Assembly: GCF_030936135.1 (NCBI RefSeq)
Contig: NC_082595.1
Coordinates: forward strand, 15,141,930 to 15,205,929
Direction: 5' to 3'
Source of the DNA: Gavia stellata
Taxonomy: Eukaryota; Chordata; Aves; Gaviiformes; Gaviidae
Length of the DNA: 64,000 nucleotides
Part shown: positions 48,595 through 61,212 of the stretch, piece by piece
How positions within the stretch are numbered: position 1 is the stretch's first letter
How the letters are laid out: every line of letters starts with the position of its first letter
Notes under the pieces: generated by a model
What the model was told of the DNA's origin: nothing
The model's database searches: none
What the model saw: the letters and a program-made list of their open reading frames with translations, nothing else
Position numbers and translations under genes: made by a program

Positions 48595-50654
48595 GACTGA
48601 CTGACCTTAACCATCAGCTTTTACATGGAAGCAAATTATAACTCTAAGCTCTTTACCTTTGGCAACCTAAAAAAAAAAATAAATCCCACACATACTAAAA
48701 CCATACCCAGAACTATAATGCATTTGGCAACCTTTTCCTGGTCCCCTCTAAAAACCGTTATTTCAGGAAATATGGTATGACTGCACGTCTCTTCAAAAGA
48801 CAAACAGCTTAAAAATCTACTGCAACACACAGCAATTCTTAAATACTTTTTATTTTACATTTACAAACATTAGTAGACATCAGCATGACCAGCCTGTGCA
48901 TCGTTACCACTTAACAATGCCCAAAAGCCAAGCAAGGTACCTTACAATGCAGTTGAACAAGAATTATTCGTACCCTGCAGAGCCTAAGAACGTAGAGCAG
49001 ACATGACCTAAGGATGCTGGTCACAAAGCAGTGGGGAGGAGAAGAGTTCTCAAGTCTGGGCAGAAACCTGCAGGTTCTTGACCCAGGCTTGGAATGACAG
49101 TATTGTAACAAGATCAACATTCATCCTAAATAAGACTGAGCTGCACATCAGACAGTCTATTTTGTTTTTTGATCAAGTTATACCTCACTTGTCCTTTGAA
49201 TCCAAAAGTCAACCTTCAATGAAGTAAATGCAATTTAATTTTTTCAGTCTTTAAGTAAGTCCTGAAACATTTCTAACACCTCATAAAACATTATTTTGTT
49301 GGTACCTACCATTAACTTCTATATCCATGAATTTTAATATTAGCATGTGAGATTAGCCAACATGCCCCTTGAAAAAATACTTTTTTTTCTTTAAAAAGTG
49401 GTGTAAGTGTGCCGCCTACATGGCATTTACTAAATGAGAAATTAGGTGGGACAACACATCCTAAGCAAAGTTCAAAACTATATTATTTCACAGAAACGTG
49501 TTTTAAAAATTAAAAAAGGGAAAAACGTTCTCTGCTAGTGCTGTTGGCTACATACAATCAGCTGCATTTCAAATGCTGGTGAAACCACAAAAGCAAAATG
49601 CAATCAGGACAAGCCCTTAAGTACAGCAGGACTAACGTATCACAAATAGTCTAATGATAAGTACCATTTCACGTGCAGAATTAGAAAAAAATTAAAAATG
49701 CACCTTACGTGTCAGGTGGAAATGTCGGAAAGTTCAGGTGGGGGATTTTAATCTCTAGCGTCCTCTGGAAAATCCCTTTCAGTTAGATTTTAAGAAAACA
49801 AGCTTATCCCTCTGATGTTTGATAAAAGGACCTAACTTCAACAATTTCTTTTGAAGATCGTTTGTGGTTTCTCCAAATGTTATATTGTTATAGGATATAT
49901 TGTTATCCTATGTACTTAACTCTGACTCATTTCTTGTTTTCAAAAATCCAAATTCTGTTTATTTTAACAGCATATTACTATTACTGAAATATCCCCAGAG
50001 AGAGAAATGGATTTATATTTTCAAAGAAAATGATAAAACAAAAACAAAGTCTGTCAGCTCTGACATTTAAAAGAAAGAAAACAAAAATGCACACTTGATC
50101 ATGTAAATGCTTCAAGTTACTTGCAAGTTGCTGGAATTCATCTTATATTTACTTGTGCTTGTGTCCTAACAGAAGCAGTAATTTTGCTAAGGTTGTTACA
50201 CAAATTCAACCCCCTTGCTAATACGTCGTATTACTGAAACTAACTTCTTTGACATGAGCAAGTTAGCAGCAAATGACATATATCCAACACCCATCTTCCT
50301 CTTTCCAGAGCAGGTACCAGTTTTCTCCAATCCATATTGTTATGTAACTAAGGGGCAGCAATCTGTATTGCAGTTATAATCGATGGAATAACTCCTGGAG
50401 AATTCAGTGGGACATTTTCTTTTTCCAGTAAGTAACAAAGGTGATCGCCCAAACTGCTAGGTGGAAAGCCTACATTTGAATTTCAGTCCAAAACTGTATT
50501 TTGCAGCTGTTAAAGCTCTACAAATACAGCAGATACCCTGCAATACTACAGAAAGATAAAGCGAGGACCATCAGCAGTGGTTTCATAGATCACATGGCTG
50601 AAAGGCAACAAATTCAGTTGGGGATTCTCCTGACAAGTGCAAAAGGATAAAAGG

Positions 50655-50670
50655 AAAAAAAAAAAAAAAA
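50655..50670 (+). repeat. Poly-A run
   Basis: A run of 16 A in the open-ended SRBD1 intron. Confidence 0.85.
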
Positions 50671-51399
50671 TCATACTGGTAGAGGGAGAAGGAATAGTAC
50701 ATTTCTAGAGGGACAATACAGGAGTCATGAAGCCCAGGTGAGTCTGGTCACATGTGGGAATTCTGTTTAGTCTGAAGTCATTGACCATCCTTCCCCCTAC
50801 AGCAAACGGGTGAGGAATAGCAGCTCCTGGGTATAAAGTTCCCACCAGCCTCACTCAGAGCAGAAGGAGCCCCCAGCAGACATGAGGAGCTTGGTAAAAG
50901 CCTCTATAAATACACAGACTTCTTCCAGCTCCACTGAAGACATGCTGGGGTTCCTCTCACTCCTCTCTCATGAGGAATCTGCTATTTGGAATATTTTTAA
51001 AAGCTACCAAAAAAGTGCAAATTGATTTAAGGGTATTTTCTATCAAGGAAATATTTATACAGTTGATACATATTTTATCAAATCCTAGACGTCTAATATA
51101 AGCAACTTCTTGCACTCACTGGCTTTCTAAAAGTTAGTATACAAACACAGTTAGCAACTGCTACACCAGGTGACTCTCACGAGCAATGCACTGAGAATAT
51201 ATTTAATACAATGACATATCCATTTCTTCATTAGAAAAAAATGTATATGCCAAACAATGACATTCAGCAGCTTTTTAATCCCACACCAACAGAAGTAGTC
51301 ATGATACAATTAAGAGGAAAAAAATTTTCCTATTTAATGTGACACCACCTCCTGAAATGCTTGCTAGAAAAAGCTTTTAGGGAATTTGATTTTCCTCCA

Positions 51400-51562
51400 C
51401 CCTTCCATGCCCCCCTCCCCCCCCACCTTTTTTTTTTTTAAAGTGAATGAGTTCAAATTGAATATGCTTAAAGAACACTTTCAAATCCCACTGTTCAGTT
51501 TTCTCCCTCTCTTCTATTTGGCTCCTCCTTTGCTTTCATCAGGGACTGCCCCCCCCCCCCCC
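51400..51562 (+). repeat. Pyrimidine-rich low-complexity tract with a C14 run
   Basis: A C/T-rich stretch holds CCCCCCTCCCC-type runs, a T run near 51427-51439 and a run of 14 C at 51549-51562. Such tracts often show length variation. Confidence 0.75.
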
Positions 51563-52586
51563 GCATCCCCAACCTCTTCCACTGTGTAACTGTAGGTAAA
51601 AATAAGCTAGGAATAAAACAAAATGCAAGACACTGTCCTGCAGAAGACACTGCCAAACTCAAATAAAGCAAGCTTATTTTCTCTGCTTACTAAAATGCAT
51701 GCACTTCATTTTGATTGACATATGGCAGCTCAAAAAAGTCAGCCAGGGTCGTATTTATTGAATGACCCATGGAAGACTGAAAGCTGACAAAGAACCAGGA
51801 AACATGTGAGAAAGCAGAAGTTTGTTCAGTACCAGCGTTTATGGATTTGACAGGCAGAGCACATAAGCATCCATTGTGTCATTCACATCTTTGTTAACTG
51901 AAACCAATTTCAGCACCACTTATTACATATAACAGCAATTTATATTTAAAGCAAAAGTATAAATAATTAATTGGTAAAAAATTAAATCTCTATGGTGTAG
52001 TAAGTTTGTGCCTTTTTAAAAATCTGCTATGCATTAAGCTTAACAAAATTTGCATTAAAACATATATTTAGTACTTTTCCTATTACGTATATAGCACAAG
52101 CAAAATATTTGCACATTGGAGGTTGAAAAGTTGACAGGACTGAATAAGAAATTAGCTGCGCTAACTTGTCAGCACTAAAAAATTAAGTTCTCAATGACAA
52201 TTTTCACAAGTGAACGAGAACACCAACATTACTCTCATTCTCAAAACCAAGCAACATTTCAGAACCACCATCACTATTGACAGAATATGATCATTACTAC
52301 TAAAGTCATTAGCATAATATAAAAAGTGGGAAATCAAAATGAACCAGTAGAATGGCACAAACAAGAATAGTGCATGTACTACCCTGTACATGGAAACAGC
52401 AATTGAGTAGTCTTGCAATATACATATTTTTTTAAACAAATGAGATCTCAGCAGGTAGGAGGGAAAAGTAGAAATCAAAAAGCACTTATTTTCCCAGTGT
52501 CCCTGACAGACGCTGTGATTTGTGGCCTCACAACATAACCCTTACTTTTATTCAAGATCTAGAAATTCCTTCAAAAGGCTTCTTTA

Positions 52587-52610
52587 AAACACTACAAAAA
52601 TGTAGTGTTT
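52587..52610. repeat. Inverted repeat AAACACTACA / TGTAGTGTTT
   Basis: 10-bp perfect arms with an AAAA loop in the open-ended SRBD1 intron. Confidence 0.8.
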
Positions 52611-53284
52611 AAATTATTTGTAAACGTATAACATAAAATTTTGTAGTGCAACAAATCAACAAAACTTGCTTGGAACATGAAGTTTTCTTAGGTATTCTCT
52701 GGTGGAAGATTTGTAAATAATCATTGCATTACTATTACTGACTTACAAAGCTCGCAAGTTACTTAAAAGTTAGAGCTTTTAACTATTGCATAAATGAATA
52801 AATTAATTGCAAATGTGTAATCTGATCGCAGATTACAGCATCATTCATTTTAAACACTGACCTCTATTTCCCTTGCAAAATCGTTTTTTTATAAAGGATC
52901 TAAAGCTTAACCAAAACAAGTTTTAGGCAAGCTTGGGAAATTATAAAAAATAAAATAAGAAATAAAGTATTTGAAAATTTAGGATTTAATAGTTTAGAAA
53001 CTCCTAAAACCCATCGTTTTAAAATCAGGTATATTTATGAATTCTAATTATAAAAGCATTTAGTCCAAAAAGCAACTGTACTGCCTGAGGTTTGGTTTTA
53101 CTAAAGTTTGTAAGGTAGGGGGAATAGAGTTCTCTGTTCACACAAAGATTTACAACTGCAAGCTGGTATATCATTGAGCAAGAAGGGAATTAAAACCACC
53201 TCTGATTTTGCAGCACTATGTCTGCCTCCCACCATTTGCAGAAGTATACCCTTACTTTACCACATGAAGAGCAATACAGAATCA

Positions 53285-53345
53285 AGGCCTGCTCCATTGA
53301 AATCACTGGCTGATGTCCCACTACATTAATTAAGGACAGAAGTTC
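53285..53345. repeat. Short copy of the same ancient dispersed repeat
   Basis: AAGGCCTGCTCCATTGAAAT followed by CACTGGCTGATGTCCCACTA matches the 'gcctgctccattgaagtcaatgg' portion of the family. Only about 30 bases are convincing. Confidence 0.28.
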
Positions 53346-55734
53346 AATAGAAGTTTTATCTGTGCTTTGCAGGACTGGGAGTTAAGAGATGAGGTACCAG
53401 ATGGATCAACCAAATGATTAGATAGGCTTATTCAACATGTGTCTGCTTTGGCAAATTATTACTCATACTACAAGAATCCAGAATTTTAAGTATGAAAAAA
53501 ATATCTTTATTATTGTCTGTAAAGAATTCATATTTTAAGAACACGAAAAGACAGTTGTTCTTTAAATAACCTAGATTAAGGCATCAAGCTTTGGACTTTT
53601 CCTCATGCAAGGCAGAAATTGCTCTGATCAGAAATGAGACAACTGAGACTCCTTAAATCAGCTATGGCCAAGCTTCATCTTCTGGAACACATAAAGCTTG
53701 GCAAGAAAGCTCAAGTGCAAGTCTTGTAGCGAGGTCTACAGCACATGGCTGGCTAGGCTGATGCAAGGAGCAGAGGTAATCCAAATCATGGCGAGAGGAG
53801 GAAGACAGCTATGCCTGGCAAGTCATCATCGCTAACTCCGTCCCAAGCAACTTCTACCCTCCCATGCAGAAGAAGGGTACATGGACAGCTAATGCCATTC
53901 CCAGCCTGCAAACTCATCTCAGAGCAAGATCTAACTGAGAATGCATGTCTCAGCCACACAAAGATTCGGTGTGTACTACCTGCGGTTCAAAGGCAAATCT
54001 TGCATCCAAAGCCAGTCCTGCAAACTTCCAAGTTGACTCAGCTGGAGCAAACACCTATCAAAGTTTACTGATAAGCCACTTCAATATTGAGCATATGTTC
54101 ATCTTAATTAAAAAGGTAATTTCATAGGAGATTGGAACTTTTCAGTAACGATGGTAGATAGTTCAGTAGACTTAGAATAATAATTAGCTTTTTCATATGA
54201 TTGTAAAAACTAAGAAAAGTTCAAGGAAGACAAAATATGAAGCTCCATTACAGGAAAAGTTTCAGAAAATCATTCTATTTTTTACTCTTTAAAAACACAG
54301 GCAGTCAAGAATGTGAAGAAAATGCAGCCTAAAAAGTAATAGCATTGGTGATTCTGTGCTGCCCAGAATGCTCTTCCATCACAAAGCCAGAACAATTTCC
54401 TCTTAGAATTGTTAGCTTAGCTTATTTAAAACAAAAAACCCAAACCCTAGTCAGCCCACATTCTAAGAATTATTTTTTTTTAAAGCGTTAGATGTGCAGA
54501 TTAAAAAAAAGTTATACAAGGGTGTTTTTTAATTGCAATATTCAGACTGCTCTGTCTTCAGGTACATTTCAGTGCCAGGTAGAAGACTTGCTTTCTGACT
54601 CACAGAGGCAAGGATATAATGCTTTCAGCAGACAGGGATAGCTGCAATTCTGCAAGGGGGTTAGTATCACGTCACAACAAAAAGAGATCAGAGTTCAGAG
54701 ATGATGTGGAAGCTTACCAAATCTCAGCTTGCTAGTTTTCTACTACAGCAAACCTCTCAAGTTTATATGCCACACTTGGGACACATACAGTTCTGATACA
54801 GGTTTAAAATCTACATTCAACAATATAATTTTCTATTTTAAAATAGATGTAAATATTGAGAGGTTTTAGCTGAATCATGAATTTAGTGTTTTGGTATTCC
54901 TTTCTAAGAGTTCTATTTTCATTTCTGTTAGCCATTTGAATACACAAAGAGAAATTTTTAAGTGTTTTACAGTATAAATATAATTAGGACTAGACATCAT
55001 TAGAATATGCTACTAGTCTAAAGTAACATGTATATGACTTTGCCCATCATGAAAGACATAGGATCCAGTTATAGGAAGTTCTATGATTTATGACTCACTG
55101 TCATTAGCAATGAAAAGTGCTGAATTGGCTCTAATTCAGTCTTCTTTAGGACATGAGATCACTTCAGTTGAGGGCTTGTAAACAGAGTTGAAGGTTTTGA
55201 GGATGAAAAGTAAAATCCAAAGTCATTCAATTAATATATTATCAGTAATTGAACACAACCTTTTTTGGGGTATTAGGCAACCTGAAAAGACATACCAAAT
55301 AGCTGTTGTATACAAGAATACACATGGTATTTTTCCAGTTACTCATCCTGCAACTAAGAGCAAACTAGTCACTGAACCTCTAGCTACCACTTTTTGATTT
55401 CCTAGATCCTGCTCTAGGAAATCTGCACATTAGAGTAGTGCATTCTCAAAAACTCTGAAGTCCCTTCATAAAACATTAGAAGTACTCTTAACTTCTTCCA
55501 AACTTCTAGTGGCAGAAAATACTCGGCTGGCAGTGCAGAGATAGAAAGTGGTGACTTCTGGTTTTGGTGTACTTACTCAGACTACTTTGACCTGTAGGTG
55601 ACAGAACTTCTGGGAGATATTTTCTTACAGTAACAGTTCTGGTTTCTAGGATATTGTGAAATTAGAATAGCAATAGCCTCCCCTGCCACAGCCACACATG
55701 CACAAACATTGCAGAACCTTTAAACTTCACAGTA

Positions 55735-55812
55735 CTGAGATATAGGTACCTGAAAACAGTCCCAGTTTTACAGATGACAAATCAAAACCACAAGAACTTA
55801 GTAATTTCTCTT
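55735..55812. mobile_element. MIR/CORE-SINE-like relic
   Basis: GGTACCTGAAAACAGTCCCA, GTTTTACAGATGACAAATCA and AAACCACAAGAACTTAGTAA follow the MIR order (ggtactattattatccccattttacagatgaggaaactgag, then cacagagaagttaagtaa). Confidence 0.42.
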
Positions 55813-58800
55813 AAAGCAAAGTAGTAAATGAAAAAGGATGGACCACAGTTCTTCATTTCCTGTCTGCAACTTGACCATCATTACCCAGAAGCAAACAGCA
55901 CACATTTTGCTTCTCCAGTATTTTATGATGTTCATGCACTGATTGCTGTGTTTTCTGATTGCACGGTCCAGGGTCAGCTTACAAATGTTTTCATATCTTT
56001 GTTTTGAGTTGTCCCATGCATCAACGGGAAACAATTAAAACATAGCCATAAATACCCTTCACTTCAGAAGCTAATAACCGCTTCTCATTAAGCAATTGTC
56101 TTAGTTATCACAGCTGGATTTAAAAAAGTGTGTAACTGAATCCTCCTGTTCCAGAGGAAGTGCTCATATGCCCAGTTCAGTGATAAAAATTAAGCTGCCC
56201 TCTTTCATAAGTTATTTTCAAATAGGAATCAAGATTTAGATGCAACTAGGCTATCCCCTCAAAGTAACAGATTTAAGGTCTGGACAAGAAGTTGGAAAAC
56301 AAAACTTTAATACCACAGATGTAGTCCAATCCTAGCAGTGGGAAAAAACATCTCCAAGAGCTGATCCCAAGTTCTCCTGCTGCTACTTAACTGCTAGCAA
56401 CATCAACTAGACCACCTCACATGCACAACCAAATAGGATTAATGGCTCCAAAATTGTTTCAGTTAAGTATATTCCTAAGATACTCACTCTGTAAAACAGG
56501 TATGTGGAAAAATTAAAAATGGCCTGTACTTTGGGGTGTTTTGTTTGGTTTTGGGTTTTTTGGTTTTGTTTTTTTTCATTTAAGTTAGATGGGATTTATG
56601 AGGAGCAGGTTTTTATAATTGCATGTATGCTTCTAAAGGAGACCTGGAAAGCAGCATCCAAATGGTTCAAGTTATATGCATACCAATGACCTTCATATAT
56701 GAGGTACGAAAACCTGGTGCAAAGTATATTGAAATGCAGACAGTTAGGAAAATGAGAAGAGAGCATTGCACATAGACTCTACGTTATGTCACATCACATG
56801 AAAGAAACAATTAGTTTCTCTAGAAAATATTTCTCAAAGGGAGACAAAACGCTCCCAGCCACATCAGCCATTTTGAAATTTATACTTGGAACAAACAAGC
56901 AGCTACAACTGATAATGTTCTTCATGATGACTTCTGCACAGATATCTTCTTTAAGTACCTTCAGTCTTCTCCATCATTCAATTCTAATGCCTCAGAAAAG
57001 AAATGGATGCTTCATGATTCAGATTTTTCAGGAGAGTTTAATTTCTTCCTCTTTCTCTTCCCATCTGCACATGCTGCACCTCATTGCACTACAATGTGCG
57101 TTTTCTCAATCCGAAATTCTGTCTACAAGTCTTAGCCACTGAAAGAGTTCTCCTGGAGAGCTGCAGCACTAGAACATTTTCAATAGCTACTAACCCAGAA
57201 GAAACACAAATTCTGCAAACAGATTGCTATGCAAAAATTACATTATTATACAGCAGCCTGAAATTTTAGCAACAAAATTCCTTTGTCACATACAAGAGTG
57301 TTCTAATAGAGTCCAGTTCCAGCTTGTTGTCTCTTCGGCTATCAGGAATGTAAACCCACACTGGCATTTTCAGAAGACTATTGCACTTGCCCGGAATTCA
57401 CTCTAATTTCCAACTGATTCAAAGGTTTCATAAAGCATTCATACCTTTAAATCATTTATATATTAATCTATCTTCTACCTGTCTTAGTTATGTACCTCAC
57501 ATTTTATGACTGGAAGAAAAAAGGCAAAAAACCCACCCACAGAAAAAAAGCAATTCTGAAAGGAATCTCTAAAATTCAGGATGCAGACACTGAAAGAGAT
57601 AGAAGCCTTAGCACACTTCTTCCCAAAGCCCTGAAAAACTAAACCCCACAACACATTAAGATATGCCATTTACTTGGGACACCGTCTTTTCAGAGAAGAT
57701 TATGAAAGAAGCATAGTGGCTTACTAAATAGAGCTGGGAAATTATATGGTACCTAGTAATAGCAACACAGGATCAGATCTCAGGATGTGATAAAACAGAA
57801 AGACAGTTGAATGATGTGTACACAGAGGGAAGGAATGCTATGAAACTAAAGAGCATGGACATACTATTTTGCACACACTTCAGGCCAAAATCTGTACCAT
57901 TACCCTTCTTCCCCACACTTACAATTATTTTCAGCAAAATACCTGGGTTCTTTAACAGTGCTACTCAGATTAAAGTACTTCTAACAATGGCCCTCAGGTA
58001 AGTAAGGAAAAGCTGTGGCAAAACCAGATTTACCTGAGATATCCCTAACATATTCATTCATCATAACATATGTACATAACATTCATCAAAATGGCTTTAC
58101 TACACCACCGTAGAGAGAAACAGTAGCAGAGGCAGAAGAGAGCAGGCAACCCTGCTAGCACACTTTCTGAGAAGACAAGACTGAGAGCATGTTCAGAAAC
58201 GTTGCTTTAGGACAGCCTTAATTACGATTAAAAGAAGTGTTTCACTATAATTTAGGAATAAATGGGACCTGTCACTGATATAGACCTCTTGCGCTGAAGA
58301 GAGAGAAATTTAGGATGTAATGGAAACAACATCTCCTTAACTTCCTCCTTCCAGTTTGTTAATATATAGTTGCATCCATCAGCCAAATTAAAATAAAATG
58401 AAGGACGAGTACACAGCAGGAATAAAGAGTGAGGGAAAAAATATGCCAACGGACAGGGAGGGTTTTAATACTTACAAAAAATGTCCAGAATATCAACCCA
58501 CCTACTTTGAGGTTTTTTGATGTCTAAATTTATGCTAATCTTAAGGGAGCAAACAGGTACCAGAATCTTGATTCACAGCAGCATTTCTATGCAAATTGAG
58601 GAAGCCAAATTGAAATAAAACTTACAATAGTGAATTAGAGAGAGAAAAAAAAAGTTAAGGATGCTTAATTCTTTGGCTCAGATAAATGTGGCAGAAAAAG
58701 TCCAGGCTTACCAAAGAATTTTCATTTTGCTCTGTAATAATATACAGAGGTTACACTATTTCAAATTAGTATTACACTTGCTCTTGTAAAACAAGTGAGT

Positions 58801-59504
58801 TTGAAGACCCTAAATGTATGCTTATCTGGTTGAAATGAGTATTTTTCTTTACAGTTTTATCTTGCAATCCCACATTTCTGTGACAGCAAATAATTCTAAT
58901 GTTTCAGTCCTTGATTTATTGATAAGCATTCTCTCTTAACAGATCCTTCTTTAAAAAAAAAAGGACACCATATGAAATGACCATACACATTATTGAAAAT
59001 TTACCACAGAAAGCTAAGGAAGGAATACCAGAAAAAGTTACTATTGAATATGTAATAAAAAAAAAAAGAAGTATCAATTTTAAGTGTTTACTCCTTTTGC
59101 TGGGAGAGTCATAAGAAAAATCCAACCTGTTTTACTCTGCATGGCAACAGTGTGAAGCAGCGGCACACTGGTAGTCTCTCCTGCTCTCTGTATTCTCCTA
59201 CCATTTTTAAACAAAGAATGTTCATTTGCAATCAACAACACAGGAAAAGAATGTTTACCTATAGAAAATGACATGAAAGACAGCATTTCAAAATGGTAAC
59301 CACCTTCCACTGCATCCAAGAGGACAGTAGCCATTTACCTGTCTCCCTTGTACTTCCAAGTGCAGTTCAAGGTCCCCATGCTGCCGTCTGCATTTTGCAC
59401 AGTTTGGGTCAAACTTCACAACAGCTCAACTTTCCTTTGAAACACTGCCATGTTTGGTCTGTTTAAGAATGAATCTCCTTGCCCTTAGGGCTTGGTAGAG
59501 TTAA

Positions 59505-59580
59505 AGGGCAAAATCCTGGCTCCATTTAAAGTCAGTGGGCAGTTTGCCATTTAATTCAATTGGTCTAGTATTTCACAGTG
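59505..59580. repeat. Ancient dispersed repeat copy (clearest of the set)
   Basis: GGGCAAAATCCTGGCTCCAT, TTAAAGTCAGTGGGCAGTTT and GCCATTTAATTCAATTGG show the palindromic design of the family: 'ggctcca-tt-aagtca-atgg' is followed by 'tttgccatt-gaattcaat-gg', which is close to its reverse complement. Confidence 0.45.
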
Positions 59581-61192
59581 ACCTTAAGGGTATACTGAAA
59601 AGCTTGTACTCGCGTATCCTGTCTTTGCTTGGAGGACTAGCGGTGGCGTGTATTAGTTTTTAACAGTAACGTCTGGGTGGCAATTAGGATGCTTTCGCTT
59701 TTACTTTGAAAGCTCACAAGCATTCATTCAAAATTACAGGACAGAACTGTAAGCATTGGTTTATCAACATAAAATTTATCTTCTGGTTGGTGCTCAAAAA
59801 CTCCTTTTAAAATTTAGAAACTACTGAACAGGCATCTGAGAAAACATTCACTTTCACTTAGTCTAGATAATTTTAAAGAGAAGGATCAAGCAAATAATCT
59901 TTTATTTCACAGCAAGAAAACACATGGTTTTTAATACTAACCAAAATGTGGCTGTACCAGTGCCATATCACAAATGACAGGAGACATTTGCAGAGACAGC
60001 ATAAGCAGCGCATATTTTACATGACCATCTCAGCATCCTATACAAACTACAGTGGCAGGGGGTTGGATGAGTGTATCAATTTGTGTATCACCATGGGGTA
60101 GGTAAAAATCTATAGAGAAGCTTTTATAAAAGTAGTTAGCCAGCTAAGATCACAGTTGATCAGAAATTTTAACTATGGTATGCAGAAAATAAGTTTTGTA
60201 ATCAATCAGCAGCTCAACAATGTACAATCACTTCTAATCAGTGACACTATTACTCACCTCCTTATAAAACAAGATTCAAATGCTCCCTCAGACAAATTAC
60301 ACAAATTTACTCTTACAGGACTGTACAGTTAACCTGTGGAAAACCCCAAGAATTTCCCATGTTTTACTTCTCACACTTGAGCAAAACAACAGTAGACATG
60401 AGCGATGGATGCCAGGATGCTTGGGTCTCTACTTTTTTCAGTTTCCTTATGTAAGTAGTAATCTATTTCAAAGTTAAAAATACTTCTCTTCCTCTCAGCT
60501 AATGTATATGGGTACTTTTATATCCTCATTTAGAAACTTGGCAAGAAATGCAGAGAGTAATTGATTTTGCATAATGTCTCCCTTTCCCATTTTCAACATT
60601 CTGGCATAATATTAAAGACCAATTCGGTAAAGACAAGGGCAGAATAATGATGTTATGCACTGCTTTCTCAGTTTTTGACTAGAAATTAAATCAGTAATCA
60701 TTGCTCAGAAGATCTGTTAATACCATAAGCTTGCCCTCATGCCCAAAACTTCAAAAATAAATAGTAATAAAGGCTGCGGATAGTCACTTTTACCTTAAGA
60801 CAGACACTGTAGTACTTGTACAGCCATTAGAAAACATTTTCCACTTGTTTTCATCATGTAAAATGAAAATATATTCCCTCACTCAAATTAAGGAAGCACA
60901 ACCTAGCACAACCTGCTAGCTCAGGAGAGGGAGAAAGAATGAGAATGCCAATTAACCCAATTACTGACAGAAAAGTTATCAGGATGAGTACCTATCAGGT
61001 CAGGTTCAAAAAACACATCAGAAGGACCAGTGTTAAAAAAAAGAGAAGAAAAGAAAAAAGAAAAAAGCTCATGCTCCCTGTGCTTAGTAGCACTATTAAA
61101 TTCAGATGCAGGGTTGTGTTTAGGTTGGACAGGCCCCAACAGTAGAACAAAGTCAGTCTGTCTTAGTACCATAACCAAATTCTACAAGTTAA

Positions 61193-61212
61193 CAGCTTTT
61201 CATGAAAAGCTG
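61193..61212. repeat. Perfect 20-bp palindrome
   Basis: CAGCTTTTCATGAAAAGCTG equals its own reverse complement with no loop. It lies in the open-ended SRBD1 intron. A dyad of this length is uncommon by chance in a 64 kb window, though not impossible. Confidence 0.9.

Noticed and set aside
59335..59420. Short minus-strand frame with a CAKC motif and HGDLELHLEVQG before a GTAAAT donor-like site
   Set aside because: It looks exon-like for about 40 residues, but it is bounded by an upstream TGA close by, has no acceptor of quality and matches no family I know.
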